Positions 34,408 to 46,814 of a DNA stretch of 64,000 bases are shown here, piece by piece; positions within the stretch are counted from its first letter, which is position 1; the number at the start of each line of letters is the position of its first letter. Position numbers and translations under genes: made by a program. The stretch is taken from NCBI GenBank assembly GCA_025094145.1, contig JALLLS010000119.1, positions 1 to 64,000 on the forward strand, given 5' to 3'. Source of the stretch: Spinellus fusiger (taxonomy: Eukaryota; Mucoromycota; Mucoromycetes; Mucorales; Phycomycetaceae). Below the pieces are notes generated by a model that saw nothing but the letters and a program-made list of their open reading frames with translations, ran no database searches and had not been told where the DNA came from.

Positions 34408-35231
34408 ATGGGTGGAGGTGATCTTAATTTAAAGAAGAGTTGGCATCCTTCCACATTCAAGAACCAGGAACGTGTTTGGAAAGAAGAAAGAAAGCATGCA
34501 GACGAACAGCGTAAGATTGAGCAAATGAAAAAGGAGCTGGCAGAAGAAAGACAGCTCCAAGAACTACAGCAGCTTCAGGAACAGGCAGGAGGAAGGTAAC
34601 AGCATCTCTCTTTCTCAATAGACAGAGTGGAGGAAAGGAAGAGATAGGACCTGTTGTTGGTACTGATACTGGTCACTCTGCTCCTCTTCTCAATAGAAAT
34701 CGCTCTGACAAACTGGACTGGATGTACGCAGCACCCAATCAAAACTCAAGTAAACCAGGAGGAAGTGATATGGAAGACTATCTGCTGGGCAAAAAGAGTG
34801 TGGATGCTATTCTCCGTAACAAACTGAGTGGTGAATCAGTAAGTGCGATGGATCCCTGCTTCTTCACCCACCTAGAGTGTCTTTCTTATGGTACTATTGT
34901 CTAGATTGCTTCTACCAATGATGAGAGATTTGCTCTTTCCAATGCCAATGCCAACACAGAAAGAGATATTCAGGCCAAAATCAGAGAAGATCCTTTATTT
35001 ATGATCAAACGAAGAGAACAACAAGCACTAAAGGCCATTGTTGATAATCCTGTGCGCATGAAGGAATTGAGAAAGAAGGAGAAAAAGGCAAAAAAGGATA
35101 AGAAGGACATTCGCTCTGATAAACATCGACACTCTATTAGCAAGAGTGACAGTCACAGAGACAGACACGGCCATAGTGACAGACACAGTCATAGTGACAG
35201 ACACGGCCACAGACAGAGACAGAGAGTATAA
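34408..35231 (+). CDS. CWC25: Pre-mRNA-splicing factor Cwc25
   Basis: Spliceosomal step-one factor, 218 aa from three exons (34408-34595, 34697-34838, 34905-35231). The signature start [20 protein letters not shown] is unmistakable, followed by [42 protein letters not shown] and [24 protein letters not shown]. The tail is Lys-rich and then a His/Ser/Asp/Arg repeat ([12 protein letters not shown] type) typical of RS-like splicing tails. Converges with the seryl-tRNA synthetase gene, stop to stop about 400 bp apart. Confidence 0.97.
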
Positions 35232-35631
35232 AAAAAAAAAGACACCAAGGAGACACTTTCAGCCTACAAACCTGCTTCTGTACTTGCCTGTCCCTTCTCC
35301 GTCTCTCCGTCTCTCCGTCTCTCTCTCTTTTGTATAGCTATCACTTCCCTAAATCCATGTTGCATAGACTTCAACATTCCCATCAGTAAAGAAGAGTGTT
35401 TTGTACAGAAGAAATTGTAGTAGTATCAAAGTAGCGATGCTATAGACTGGGGCTGGCCAAAGAAGCAGTGCGAGTCATTGCAGTCTAGTTTGGGTGTGTA
35501 GAGAGAATAGACAGTCACTATCGAAAAGGTCACTCTACTCTAGTCAATAGAGACAAAGACATACGAAAAGAGCAGACGTAAAAGATGTACAATAAAGAAT
35601 GGATGTGACTTGTGTTTATTGGTAATGCTTT
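35232..35631. other. Convergent 3' region
   Basis: Contains 'tctccg' repeats near 35300-35320 and AATAAAG (35591-35597) on the + strand; no gene seen. Confidence 0.5.
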
Positions 35632-37120
35632 CTATTTCTTGGCAGGGAGCTTCTTTTCATAGGGAATAAAAGTACGGCCATCCATATAAGGCACCAAGGC
35701 AGGAGGCACCTCAAGACCATCCTCACGCTGCCATGTCTCCAACAAACCACAGATGGCTCTCTCAGTGGCACAGAGAGTGGAGTTAAGACAGTGCACATAC
35801 TTCTTTTCACGGTCAGACATCTTCTTTACACCACAACGGATCTCCAGGCGACGGGACTGGTAATCAGTGCAGTTACTGCAGGACACCAGCTCCTTGTACT
35901 CTCCCTGGTAAGGAAACCATGCCTCCAGATCGTACTTTTTAGCAGCAGCATTGTTCAATGCACCCGAGACAATGGATACAACACGGTAAGACAGGCCAAG
36001 ACTCTTGAAAAAGTCCTCAGAGTGGGAGATCATCTCATAGAACATCTCCCAGGACTTCTCGGGATCAGTCAGGACAAACTGCTCAATCTTCTCAAACTGA
36101 TGGACACGGAAGATACCCCAGGTGTCTTTGCCGTGTGCGCCTGCTTCTTTACGGAAACATGTGGAATAGCCAGCGTACCTAGTCCCAAGAGTCCCCTTGG
36201 TTATTTTCCCTCCTCTTCTCTTTCCTTCTTACTTGGTGCAGCCAACTTACTTGATGGGTAGCTGTTCAGCAGGCTTCTCAAACCATTCATTGGCATGGAA
36301 GGCAGAGATGGGCTGCTCAGAAGTAGCGATCAGATACTTATCATCACCATCCCCCACCACCTTGTAGAGCTCCTCATCAAACTGACTCAACTGGGCTGTC
36401 TTTGCCATGACCTCCTTTTTCATGAAGAAGGGAGTCATCAGCTTCTTGTAACCACGTCTGGCCAGGAAGGACAGGCCATAGTTGATCATGGCCAGGTTCA
36501 AGTCAACACCCACACCTGTCAAGAAGTAGCCACGGTGGCCAGCAATAGCAGCACCTCTCTCTTGGTCATATCCATCAAGACGCGTCAACACTTCATGGTG
36601 AGAAAGAATGTCTGTTCTCTTGACAGGCACCACATCATTGTGGTTGTAGGTACGGATGATCTCGTTGTTATCTTCGTTCATGGAAGTAGGCACAGAGGCA
36701 TGGACAAGATTGCCCAGAGAAGACAGCTTGTTCTTCCATGAGATTTCGGATTCCTTGGCTTGAGCCATCAGAGCCTCCTTCTCTTTCTGGAGCTGCTCCT
36801 TTTCCTGGACAAGAGCACTGGCGTCTTCCTTGGCCTTGAACTTCTTTCCAATCTCTTTCTGCACAGCGTTGATCCCCTTGTTCTTTTGGTCACTGGAGAA
36901 TTGGACTGTGGCCCATTCATTTGTTCAGTCAGTTCTATAGGTAGCAGCGTGTCTTTTATCGGGAGAAGGAAAGGGAAAGGTGCTCACTTTTGACCCATTC
37001 TTTGTACTGGGCAATAATCTCATCGACCACCTCCACAGAACCACCACGTCTTTTCTGGGATTCCTTGACTATCTCGGGATTACCACCGCGGTCTTCCAAT
37101 AATAAGTTAATATCGAGCAT
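35632..37120 (-). CDS. Cytosolic seryl-tRNA synthetase
   Basis: Class II aminoacyl-tRNA synthetase charging tRNA-Ser, 444 aa from three exons (37120-36988, 36905-36251, 36178-35632). The N-terminus [16 protein letters not shown] leads to the tRNA-binding coiled coil ([19 protein letters not shown]). Catalytic motifs are motif 1 around [18 protein letters not shown], the TSEQPI and ATSEQ serine pocket, motif 2 [21 protein letters not shown], and motif 3 in the [13 protein letters not shown] region, where an Arg-containing ATERAI segment precedes it. It ends with a short Lys tail (PAKK). The intron 1 donor is GTGAGC and frame agrees across both introns. Divergent from the small coiled-coil gene. 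Confidence 0.97.
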
Positions 37121-37477
37121 ACTACAGCAAGAGAAGGGACGTGTAATGAAAGGGAACGAGAAAAGACAACAATAAACATTTTGTGTCGGAGTATAAAATG
37201 GAAGGGTGGGCGGCTTTGATTCTTTTCATGGATGCAATGTTTGGATTGGTCTGACTCTACACCAGGAGAGAATAGAAAGAGAGAAAGAGACAACGGCGGT
37301 GTCTGTATTCCCTTTTATGGAAATGCCTGTCCCTTGAAGAGATAGTCACACTGACTTGCCCTGCACCCCACATTGCATTGGATGAGCGGTGTGGGTGGGG
37401 GGTGGGTTGAGTATAAGAAAGGAAATGTGAGAAAGAAAAGAGAGAGAAAGAAAGAGTGTGTCTTTTTTCTTCTTCCC
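37121..37477. promoter_or_regulatory. Short bidirectional promoter region
   Basis: 357 bp separate the start codons of seryl-tRNA synthetase (-) and the small coiled-coil gene (+). A TATAAAA lies at about 37191-37197 and purine-rich DNA at 37414-37455. Shared regulation is possible but not shown. Confidence 0.4.
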
Positions 37478-37992
37478 ATGTCTTTTTCTCTTCCTGCCAA
37501 CAACAGCAGCAACAGCAGCAACAACAACAGCCCACCCTCTGTAGTGACGCTGGCTGGTATTGTAGATGACGTAAAAGCACTGGACACGACCAAAGACCCT
37601 GCGTTGGCCATGGACGCCTTTATGGAGACACATGGTATCTGCATTCCTTCTATAGACAGTAAGCAGAGGGTTCTGTGGTGTTTTCATAGACACTGCTGCT
37701 GATGCTGATGCTGATGCTGATGCCGTGGTACATAGAAACACCTTTTGTCGCTACGGAGGACACAGACATGTGGGGCGCACTCACCGCCCATGCAACCACA
37801 ACCTCATCCTCCAAGGCACCAGTACAGTTACAGCAGCAGACACGGGCTATGGTGGCAAGCTATCTTGAACAGACAAAACATGTGTCTTCTCTAAAGGGCA
37901 CCTGTCAACAGGCCCATCAACAAGTGCAACACACTCATACAGTATTGAAACAAGCCCTGGAAGTACTGGAAAAAGACAGTCCTGCTGTGTAG
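37478..37992 (+). CDS. Small coiled-coil protein, unknown
   Basis: 145 aa from two exons (37478-37658, 37736-37992). It starts MSFSLPANNSSNSS, then VVTLAGIVDDVKALDTTKDPA, and after the intron MWGALTAHATTTSS and a helical, Gln-rich end (SYLEQTKHVSSLKGTCQQ then VLKQALEVLEKD). The second exon could in principle be read from an earlier acceptor in another frame; the acceptor at 37735 is preferred because it gives the long helix to the stop at 37990-37992. It resembles small subunits of vesicle-tethering or BLOC-like complexes only in size and helix content; I do not recognise it. Confidence 0.65.
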
Positions 37993-38552
37993 AAAGACCA
38001 CTGAACCAACAAGGCGTGTCTTTTTTTTCTTTTTTCTTTTTTCTCTTCTGGCACTTTAGAATGGACTTGTGTATAAATAAAGCCCCCTCCCTTCCCTTTC
38101 TATACACCTCTTTATTGAAGCCAATAGAACTCTATCAGCACACCAGCATAGCGGAGACGACCTCTGCTCCCTCAGCCAGAAGAGTCCCTTACTGTGCTAT
38201 GCTGACTTTTGAATTCTATCAACAGTCCCACTCACCCACTCCATCGGTGTGTAGAAGATGGACAGTTTAAATAATAAAAAAAGAAAGAAAGAAAAAAAGA
38301 AAAAAGAAAAAAAAAAAGAAAAAGACAAAGAAAGATTCAGTTTGGCCGTGTGTTTGCTGTGTGTCTATCTTTTGTGTGTAAAGTGTAAGTCATGTCAACA
38401 ATGACTGTTTTCTAACTGGATAGGAAAACAGGACAGGACAGGACAGGACAGAATAGATACAGAATAGATACACCACCTCATTCTATTCCTAGTGATAAAT
38501 AATACAACACCTCTTCTCTTGTCAGCTCTTCTTCCTTCTACACAGCACAACT
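37993..38552. other. Intergenic; long purine tract
   Basis: A nearly pure A/G tract spans 38271-38336 on the + strand and 'ggaca' pentamers lie at 38432-38450. No gene recognised. Confidence 0.55.
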
Positions 38553-41283
38553 ATGGATTCCAAAAAGACACACGACATGTCATTGATACAGCGGCCATGT
38601 GACATTAGAAAACCGCATGTCGTATCCACAGAACCCACTCGACTTCATCCCCACCCTTCTGTTTCTGATACTACTGCTCATGGTAATACTCATGCTAATG
38701 TTACTACTGCTTTGCGCACACGACCCATGCAACACTCCTACAGCCACTCCACGACAAAACCACCTAAACCCCGTCCTTCTGCTGACACTCACTCTGTCGC
38801 CCCACAGCACCTTTCTTCACGCACTGTGGTGACAGAAGAACAAATCAAAAACCTCCGTAAAGAGTTCTCCAGCTTCAAATTCTTTCTGGACAGTGTGGAC
38901 GACAATACGCGTAAAACACTGAACAGAAAGATCAATATCCTGGGTGCAGTAAGTAGATATCTCCACACAGCAACATACTAGACGCAAACAATAGACAAAA
39001 AAGAAAGAAAGAAAGAAAGAGAAAGAACTTGGACTAATACAATGCCTGGTAGACTATCGAGCCTTTCTTTTCCAAGAATTGCACTCATCTAATCACACTC
39101 AAGCCATTCATTCCACCCAAGACGAGTGGCATCAAAGACAGTGAGGTGGACATCATTGCTCCAAAAAATGTGCCTGGACAAACACCTTTACCTAGTCGTG
39201 AAAATGCTGTAGAGACTACACAGGGCATAAGCAAGTAGGTCCCTCTTGGTAATAGCAACATAGTAGATCCTTATGAACATCTTTCTTTTTGTCAATAGAA
39301 AACCCTCGGGCTATTATTCATCAAGAATGACTGGAAGGGTAAGTAAAGTGTGTCGTATTTCTATGCCACATACTACATGCATAGACTTATCCTTCTTCTT
39401 CTTTTTCTTCTTGATATGTACCTCGATAACCAATAACAAAAAAGATAACACTTCCAACCCCTGCAGCATCACCCAAAGAGGACCTTGTGGACAAAGCCTT
39501 CCGACTGAATCTTCATGTATGGAGTTTAGAGAGTAAGTAGCTTAGGGTCCATAAGTAGGATTTGCTCATTCCAATGCTCTATATTTATATTTATATATAT
39601 ATATAAAAAGAAATGATGAAGACAGTACAAGCCCTGGTAGATGGCATCAGCAAACCAAACCGCAGAGAGGAGATGGCACCAAGGGCATTGGACAATGTTC
39701 TCAAAGAAGAGAAGGCGCATGGTGTGAGCACAGGTGGCAAAGGCGATGGCACTTCTCTTCGTCCTCACTTTGTTCCCTTCAAGGGCTACTACCTTATTGT
39801 TGAAGATGCTAATGGGGCATTTCGACCCCCTGTGATTCGAGAGTACACGTCAGTCATACCTGATACTTTGCCAGAACCACTGCCATGGCCTTATATGAAA
39901 GACACCCCACATGGAAAGTCCCCCTTTTCTAGGCCCATGACAGATGGCATGCGATTGCCCGTAGCACCTGTTGCAAAGAAGGAAGAAGGCATTTCTCCTC
40001 ATCCCAACATCAACACTACACAATCTCCTCACGAGAAACATCACCCACCCACGACTGCCAGTACTAATACCACCACCACCACCACCACCACTACCAATAA
40101 CGACAATAACACCAATAACACTACAACTTCTTCATCTCATAAAGCACCACTGCCAGCACACACTCATCCTCATAGCCCTGTATTACCAGCGACAGCACAT
40201 AGCACGCTACATATAAACATAACACACGATACAACACCCAACCCACCTTCATCTACACATCCACCTCATTCTCATAGCATGCGTCGTTCTATTATGCATC
40301 AAAACTCCCGCACAAGAGTCTCTGGATTGCCCAATACACCCTCTGGATCCTTATTGCGTGCCTCTGGATTCCATGCATCTGTCAGCAATGCTCAGTCCAA
40401 AACATCCCGCATGGCCCCCACGTCTGAATCTATCCTGCCTCCTAGTGATATGCATTACGTACCTCCTGGTGACAATGTGGGACGGCTGGCACGGCGTACA
40501 GTAGAAGTGAAAAGCCACAGAGAAACACGACAGGCAGGAATGAAGAATGAGACCATCACTACCTTGATGAACTCCACTCTGCTCAACTTTAACCAACTGC
40601 AGATTCAATCACAAACAAAAACAGATCATCAGAGAGTGCGTCAACAGCAACAGCAATTGCAACAGCAACAGCAGCAACAGCAGCAAAGACTGCAACAGCA
40701 ACAGAGATTACAACATCAACAACAGCAATTGTGTGCAGAGAGAGTCAATCTGCGTAAAGAACGGGAAAGACGGTACACACCCAATCCTGAGGACATTTGG
40801 TACTGCGAGAACTGTAAAAAGAAGTTTTCTTCCTACGAACAGGTACATTGAATTAACCTATCCTTCTATGATGACTAGAATGATGGTTTGATGAAAGGGT
40901 CTTGTATGTTTGTGCTTTTATAAACATTCTTTTTTTTTCTTTTTTTTTTCTAGCATGTCAAGGAAGAAGTTCACCAAGCCTTCATTCGAAATGAAGCCAA
41001 CTTTTCAGAACTAGACGAACTTCTCAATACAACCCGGCGTATTTACAAAGAGCGTTTGCCTGAACATATGAGGGCTAAAGTAGATCCTAACATTGATGGC
41101 ACTCACGTCCGGTTTCAACCCAGTTGCAAACGGTCTGCTGCTGTGGCTTTGTCACAAGGAGACGATACACCTTACCCTAACAAATTCCATCTCAAGTCTC
41201 TAGAAGAGAATGAAGATGTGTCTGAAATAGCGAGTACAATTGTCAATGATAGTTGGGAAAAGTATTATTCTGTATTCTTATAA
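38553..41283 (+). CDS. Dbf4-like regulatory subunit of Cdc7 kinase
   Basis: Regulatory subunit of the Dbf4-dependent kinase that triggers replication origin firing. Six exons (38553-38948, 39053-39234, 39299-39342, 39467-39532, 39611-40842, 40954-41283) give 749 aa. All three family motifs are present. Motif N (BRCT-like) includes FKFFLDSVDD, INILGATIEPFFSKNCTHLI and SPKEDLVDKAFRLNLHVW. Motif M is PFKGYYLIVEDANGAFRPP followed by VIREY. Motif C is a CCHH zinc finger, WYCENCKKKFSSYEQH then VKEEVHQAFIRNEANF and ELDELL, split by the last intron. Between M and C is a long Thr/Asn/His/Pro-rich and poly-Gln region. The third exon's donor is placed at GTAAAG (39343) rather than GTAAGT (39339), because only this keeps frame into SPKEDL. 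Confidence 0.93.
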
Positions 41284-42026
41284 ACTATACATTTTCTGGC
41301 TTTATTTATTTATTTATTCATTTGTTTCTTTCTTTTCTTCTTTCTTTCTACAGAGAAAGAGTTGAGCCATTAAAAAAAATGCATTTACTTGCAACTTTTT
41401 CTTTCAAGAAATAATGTTGTGTTGTTTAATCATCACCAATGAATTGCTTATGAAATTCCTGTATATTTCTTCTTTCAAATACTAAAGCATTTGAATTGTT
41501 GACTCTAGATGCCTTTACCCTCTTTTAATAAATAACCATAACGAGTAATGTGTTTATTGAGAAACATTTCAACAGGTAAATAGTTATTAAGTATCAAAAC
41601 AAACCCTAATGATCCACACAAACACATTATTTTAACAATAATAAATATTTAATACTAGTAGCTGTTTTATTAAGGTATGATGATGACAAGAATAGATTAT
41701 GTTTAATACACAGTGTAATAATGGACAATAATTTCACTCAGTTGGCTCAGCTATCAATGAGACATCACAAAGTCCATAGTAGAATGGATAGTCTCAAAAG
41801 AATGAGGGTTCTTTGAGGATATTATTTATATTTATTGTACCATAGACTTACTAATCAACATCAAATTTCCTTGGTATCTTTTAAATTGTATTTTAGAGGC
41901 TAGGATTGCTCTAAATATTGGAAAAAGACAGTACTTTATACATCCTGTTTCATTTGATCTAGAGGCTTCAAACTTCAGCATACTAAGGCTCAATATCTTG
42001 TATTTATCAAAAATATAATAACACTG
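41284..42026. other. Intergenic, no gene seen
   Basis: AT-rich 3' flank of the Dbf4 gene leading into a transposase fossil. Confidence 0.5.
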
Positions 42027-42095
42027 TTAATATTTTGTATGGCCTCCTTTGGCATCTATGACTGTCTGGCATCTGTCTGCCACACTTTGAACTCA
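42027..42095 (-). pseudogene. Tc1 transposase extreme C-terminal fossil
   Basis: Minus-strand reading shows VADRCQTVIDAKGGHTKY and stop, the typical end of Tc1 transposases. The rest upstream is not readable, so this is a small remnant. Confidence 0.75.
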
Positions 42096-42638
42096 TCATC
42101 ATGCAAGTAGAACCTTCAAACTTCCAACATTGGTAATAGTGTTGTGCTCCAACTTCAATCCAAAAATTCTCTATGAATAGGTCAACATAAGTAGTGAGCT
42201 GTGACATTCAGAATACTCTATGAAAGCTTAAGTGCACACAAGTACCATAGTACATCTCTGTATCATCTCACTGATTGGTTGTAACTACACATCAACCTTC
42301 TAAGCTCACTTTATTATTGGACACTTAATAAAAATTATCTTTGTTCAGTCTTGTTATTTTCTACTTGTCTGAATAATTATACATTGAATTCACTTGATTA
42401 TTTATACTAAATTCTACAGTGTACAATTGCACATACATGTCTTGGCTTAACATGTTCACTGTGAAGAGAACATAAAGACAAGACACTATATTGCATTAGT
42501 ATTTATCTTATTAATTATATTATATTATCTGTGTGTATCCACACAGGATAATGTGTGTTCCAAAAAGGGAAGACATGTGCAGCCAATAGTATTATTTTAT
42601 GAAATAGAATAATGTCTATCACGGATGTAAAAATATGT
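42096..42638. other. Intergenic, no gene seen
   Basis: AT-rich; contains 5' flank of the tRNA gene. No other feature recognised. Confidence 0.5.
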
Positions 42639-42721
42639 GGAGAGATGGCCGAGTTGGTCTAAGGCGTCACGTTAAGGCCGTGATCTCTTCGGAGGCGTGG
42701 GTTCGAATCCCACTCTCTTCA
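42639..42721 (+). tRNA. tRNA-Leu (anticodon AAG)
   Basis: Full cloverleaf: acceptor GGAGAGA pairs with TCTCTTC (one G-T), the D arm is GCCGAGTTGGTCTAAGGC, and the anticodon stem TCACG/CGTGA has loop TTAAGGC, giving anticodon AAG (CUU codons). A long variable arm (class II) and the T arm GTGGGTTCGAATCCCAC follow, with discriminator A. No intron. Box A and box B sequences are intact and a T6 terminator follows. Confidence 0.97.
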
Positions 42722-42722
42722 C

Positions 42723-42728
42723 TTTTTT
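42723..42728 (+). terminator. RNA polymerase III terminator of tRNA-Leu
   Basis: Run of six T directly after the tRNA 3' end. Confidence 0.9.
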
Positions 42729-43723
42729 CAAATATCATTAAACCAAGCTCAATATGTCAGATAGAATTTTAGAAACTCATATTCATGGATTTTTTTACTT
42801 ATTGTTTTGAGATTTTCTATTGTAATGAAAGAATTAATAGTAACTCAAAGATTTGGTCTCCAGGTTGTCTTCATTATATGTGGGATCAAAGGTAATAGCA
42901 AACCCTTTCAACATATATACCTCGGCTATGATAGTGTTCATGTTCAGTACCTTATACAAGATGGCTGAACAAGTCCCAAGGCTTGTGTGCTTTCCATACA
43001 TCTCAGTGGTTCAATAAAAGATGTTTATAGTGTTAGATAGGGCATATACTATGAAGAAATAATGTTATTTAAAAGAAAAGAAGTTCTATAGCTCCTGTTG
43101 TTGAAACTTTACACCAGAACATATACCCAATCTATCCCGATTTACCCTTAGTTGGTCTCAGTGTACACACTATGGCGCTAAAGACACTTTGCCTAATTTC
43201 TCAGGCTTTCTTTGAGACACAGAGACGGATGAGGTCTATAGCTTTTTTCTGTAGCGCATCTTTACATTTGATGGCCTATAATGACTATAGCAATTCTCAA
43301 AGTAAAGATTAATTTACAGAGCCACACCAAATTGTATGTTTGAGATTAACACCTTTTTTTGTGTGTGTATCCATGCCTATCGCTCTGTTACGACTTCAAG
43401 ATTAAGTAAAACATCTATTGAGTTAAGAGAGTATTTGTTGGCAGTGATGCCACTCTATATTCACTAGTAAAGTATGTTCATAGTAAAAAAAAAGAATGAA
43501 AACTAAGAATGCTGTTATTCTTCTAGATGAGAACAATGTTATTATTATTATTATGATGAATGATAGCATTATTCTACATAGGTAACTGTATTTATAAACA
43601 TATTCACAATTATTAGAGAGTAATTAAGTATTAAAGAAGCCTTTTCTCTCTTTCTCTCTCTGCACGCGCGCGCGTGTGTGTGTGTGTGTATGTGTTTCTC
43701 TTTTTATCCATTTTAATGCTATG
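42729..43723. other. Intergenic, no gene seen
   Basis: AT-rich; a CG/GT alternating purine-pyrimidine run (cgcgcgcgtgtgtg) at 43664-43689 near the EH gene stop could adopt Z-form. No coding sequence recognised. Confidence 0.5.
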
Positions 43724-44953
43724 TTACATGTCCCATACTTTTGCTTCACAATGAAGAAACAAAAATGCATCAATGGCTCGCATACCTTGAATAAATGACT
43801 GTCTGTCCAATACACCCTGGCACTTTGGATCACACTTGTCCCAGATAGAAGCCAGAATTCTGTCTGGAACTTGACTTCTCCTCCATACCTCTTTTATTGT
43901 CTCGCCATCCACACTGCCATGTTCACCAATAGCATCAAATAAATCTTCATAGCGACTGTCCATGGAAGGTGTAGGTAAAGGAGGCGGATAGGTTGAGTGG
44001 AGATGAAAACAAGCGGCACTGCCTGTCTTTGTGAGTGATTGTGGTTTGATCAAGGCTGATGCTTGTGGAGTAAGAACATGCTTAGTTTCTATAGCAAGCA
44101 TATTAGATCTACTGTCTAAAGATGCCGTGTCATGAGAAGGGTGAAGGAGCTGAGAGAGTCGAATGGGTTGTGTGGGTTGTGTGGGTTGTGTGGGTTGTGT
44201 GGGTTGGGCTGTGTGGATGGAAGGATATACATGAGAGACTGGTCTTTGACTATGTAATGAATGAGGTGGAGAGGAAAGCACCAGCTGAAATCCATCTTCT
44301 TCCTCCCCTTCTGCTGCCTTTGTATCACTGGGTTGTGTAGGTCGAGTAGGAGTACTGGGCGTATTAGGTATGCTGATTCTATGGGTCTGTTCTTGTTTTG
44401 AACGGGCAATAGAAATTCCTGAAGGAAGTGGGCGAACAGCTGTCAGTGGCCTACAGAAGGATACTCCATTGTTATCAAAGGTGCTCTTGGAGGAAGTTTC
44501 TTTCTTTTCTTTGATGAGGGTGGATGTCCCTCTCTCCAGTGACGATGACGATGACGGCAGTGGTGGTGGTGGTGTCCAACCAATCAATACCTTTTGTTGA
44601 GTACATGGTATGATGGATCCATGCCCTGGGGAAGAGCGATCCAGGAGTCCTGCTGAACTATAAGAAGAACGGCCTATGGATCTGCAAGTAGGTACAAAGT
44701 CAAACAAGTCACTCTTGTCATGCGATAGACTATGCTGACCCAGAAGAGTAGCATAGTCACTGGACTCATCATTGTTGAAGGTGTCGTGAGAGACAATAGA
44801 CCAGGGTGAAGACGATATCAGTGAGTTAGTGGGCGAGTCATGACCATGCTCTCTGCTGTGAGTGGGTAGTTTGCTGCCATTAGGAATAGGTTTGGGTCTG
44901 ACAGGAGAACGGCTGATATTTTTAGGCTCATACACTTTTGCTTCTGCCTTCAT
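43724..44953 (-). CDS. C-terminal EH-domain protein (Irs4/Tax4-like)
   Basis: 409 aa in a single exon. The first 310 residues are Ser/Thr/Pro-rich and look disordered, with a TQPTQP tandem run encoded at 44166-44205 and a Pro5 stretch near residue 130. The C-terminus is an EH domain: YEDLFDAIGEHGSVDGETIK, EVWRRSQVPDRILASIWDKC, then LDRQSFIQGMRAIDAFL. A C-terminal EH after a long disordered region is the layout of yeast Irs4/Tax4, which bind the phosphoinositide phosphatase Inp51 and affect autophagy and cell-wall signalling. Assignment to that family is by layout and domain, not by full-length similarity. Start is the first Met of the open frame. Confidence 0.82.
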   Translation of the reverse strand: MKAEAKVYEPKNISRSPVRPKPIPNGSKLPTHSREHGHDSPTNSLISSSPWSIVSHDTFNNDESSDYATLLGQHSLSHDKSDLFDFVPTCRSIGRSSYSSAGLLDRSSPGHGSIIPCTQQKVLIGWTPPPPLPSSSSSLERGTSTLIKEKKETSSKSTFDNNGVSFCRPLTAVRPLPSGISIARSKQEQTHRISIPNTPSTPTRPTQPSDTKAAEGEEEDGFQLVLSSPPHSLHSQRPVSHVYPSIHTAQPTQPTQPTQPTQPIRLSQLLHPSHDTASLDSRSNMLAIETKHVLTPQASALIKPQSLTKTGSAACFHLHSTYPPPLPTPSMDSRYEDLFDAIGEHGSVDGETIKEVWRRSQVPDRILASIWDKCDPKCQGVLDRQSFIQGMRAIDAFLFLHCEAKVWDM

Positions 44954-45792
44954 TGTAAGTGAGTGTCTTTTTTTTTCTTTTTTCCTTCTTTTTCAAAATA
45001 ACAGCTGTATTGGCTTTTCATACACTAGCCTCACTATAATATGTCTAATGAAGAGTTGTTCCCAAACACTTGTACAGATGTTTATGGCTATTGTTGGCAG
45101 CTTAAGGAGAAATCAAATGTAGATGTGTATTTATAGAGAGAAATAGAGAAAGAGAGAAAATAACTCACCTCACGTTCTATCCATTCTCTCCTATGTATAT
45201 CCCACGTGATAGCTGCAAGTATTTGTAGAGATTAAGGCATGGACTAAGTATAATGTTGAGTCAGAAGAAAGAAAGAAAGAAAGAGAGAGAGAATAGAAGA
45301 AGGATATGGATATTAGAGTGGTAAAGGTTGGCCTACAGTATTTTATAGTAGGAAAAGTGTCACTGTAGCATAACACTCTTTCATATGTCCCATCACAGCC
45401 AAAGACTGTCTTGTATTGAAATAGGTTATGAGTAAGTTTGGATCTACAGTGGATATGTACTGGGGCAAACATGGGTGGGTGAGCATAGTAAATAAATCCA
45501 CGGTGTATCAACTTGCACTTTTTTCCCTACTTTACAACATGTGTTTGATAGACACAATCCTACAGAAGGGGTTGCTTCTATAGGGCTCTTATGCTATTCT
45601 AATTGACCCATCAACAGGGACTACTGGATTCACAATGTATTATATTCTTTTGATACTACTTCTGACACAAAGGATGGAGTTCTAATAAAGTGACTAACAG
45701 AAAGAATTAGGATCTTTCAAATTCCAAGCTATTTCTAAATGAGAGAATAGTATACACTATTTCTTATTTTTCATAATACTTATTTTCTTATA
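44954..45792. other. Intergenic, no gene seen
   Basis: Includes GAAA/GA purine runs at 45268-45297. A 106-codon minus-strand frame at 45191-45511 has no recognisable feature. Confidence 0.5.
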
Positions 45793-46814
45793 ATGTCTGA
45801 CTCATCTAACACTGCAAACATCCTCAACAGAACCCTCGAGATGTATAGAAAAGATACTAGCACTGAGATTCGCTTAGCTATCCTTCATCAGATGCTGAAT
45901 CTGAAATCTACTCAGGTCGAGGCATCTCGTATGTTCAACGTGCCTACTACCACTATAGGGTACATTTTAAGGCACTTCAAGGAGACAGACTCAGTGATTC
46001 CTTCACCCAAGAGTGGTAGAGAGAAAACTTTAGACGACAGGGATTTCTGGTGGCTAAAGAGAACTGTTTTGAGCAATTCCCAACAAAACATAGTAGCCAT
46101 AATAGCGGACATGGCCATCAAGGTATCAGAGAATAACTTGATGAGATGAGCTTTCATTCATTCAGTCCGTTAGTCAAGTATCTTTTGACATATAAATATA
46201 AAAGAATATAGAGTCTTGATTTTAGTAGGCCCAAGAACATGTCAACTGGACTCATGGACAATAGCAGAAGATAGTCTGGTTCGGTGAGTCCACAGTAGAG
46301 CTGATGAGCTATGACAGGGAGATCAAAGTTATCAGGCAGTGTGGTATGGCCTTTGATCCCAAGAATGTCCTAGAAACAAGGAAGTTTGGAGATGGATTAT
46401 AGTGGTAGGCAGAATAAACTCCAACAAGTATATCAATGTCTTGGGAGAAGTCTACTTTCATGAACTCAAACACCACTCTCCTAAACCCTGGAGTCAAATT
46501 CTGCCTACAGGAGGATAATGCTAGACCCTATACGAGTAAGATAACTTAATAATGCAAGGCAGCAAAGGGTATAGCAATGACTCTTTACTGGTCCACACAA
46601 AGTCCCAATCTCAATCCAAATGAGTATCTGTGAATCCACCCCAAAAATACTATTAGGAAGAATAGAATGCTATATACCACCAAGGAAAGGTTGGAGGCTG
46701 TTCTAATGCTAGAATGAGGTAAAGTATCTAAAGAAGTAACAGACCATCTCACTGCCAGTATAGGGCGGAGATGTCAGACTTTCATTGATGCCAAAGACTA
46801 ATGGTGGTTATTAG
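45793..46814 (+). pseudogene. Degenerate Tc1/mariner transposase
   Basis: An open first part of 118 codons (MSDSSNTANILNRTLEMYRK; helix-turn-helix with LNLKSTQVEASRMFNVPTTT) is followed by multiple stops and frameshifts. Later pieces are recognisable: VWFGESTVELMSYDREIKV, LQEDNARPYTSKI (second Asp region), SPNLNPNEYLW (where NPIE is usual) and DAK near the end. No TIR pair was found by eye. Confidence 0.75.

Noticed and set aside
39299..39338. GTAAGT donor for Dbf4 exon 3
   Set aside because: Better consensus than GTAAAG at 39343, but it breaks frame into the conserved SPKEDLVDKAFRLN block.
40021..40140. Possible separate ORFs on both strands inside the Dbf4 repeat region
   Set aside because: Shadows of the Thr/Asn/His-rich coding stretch.
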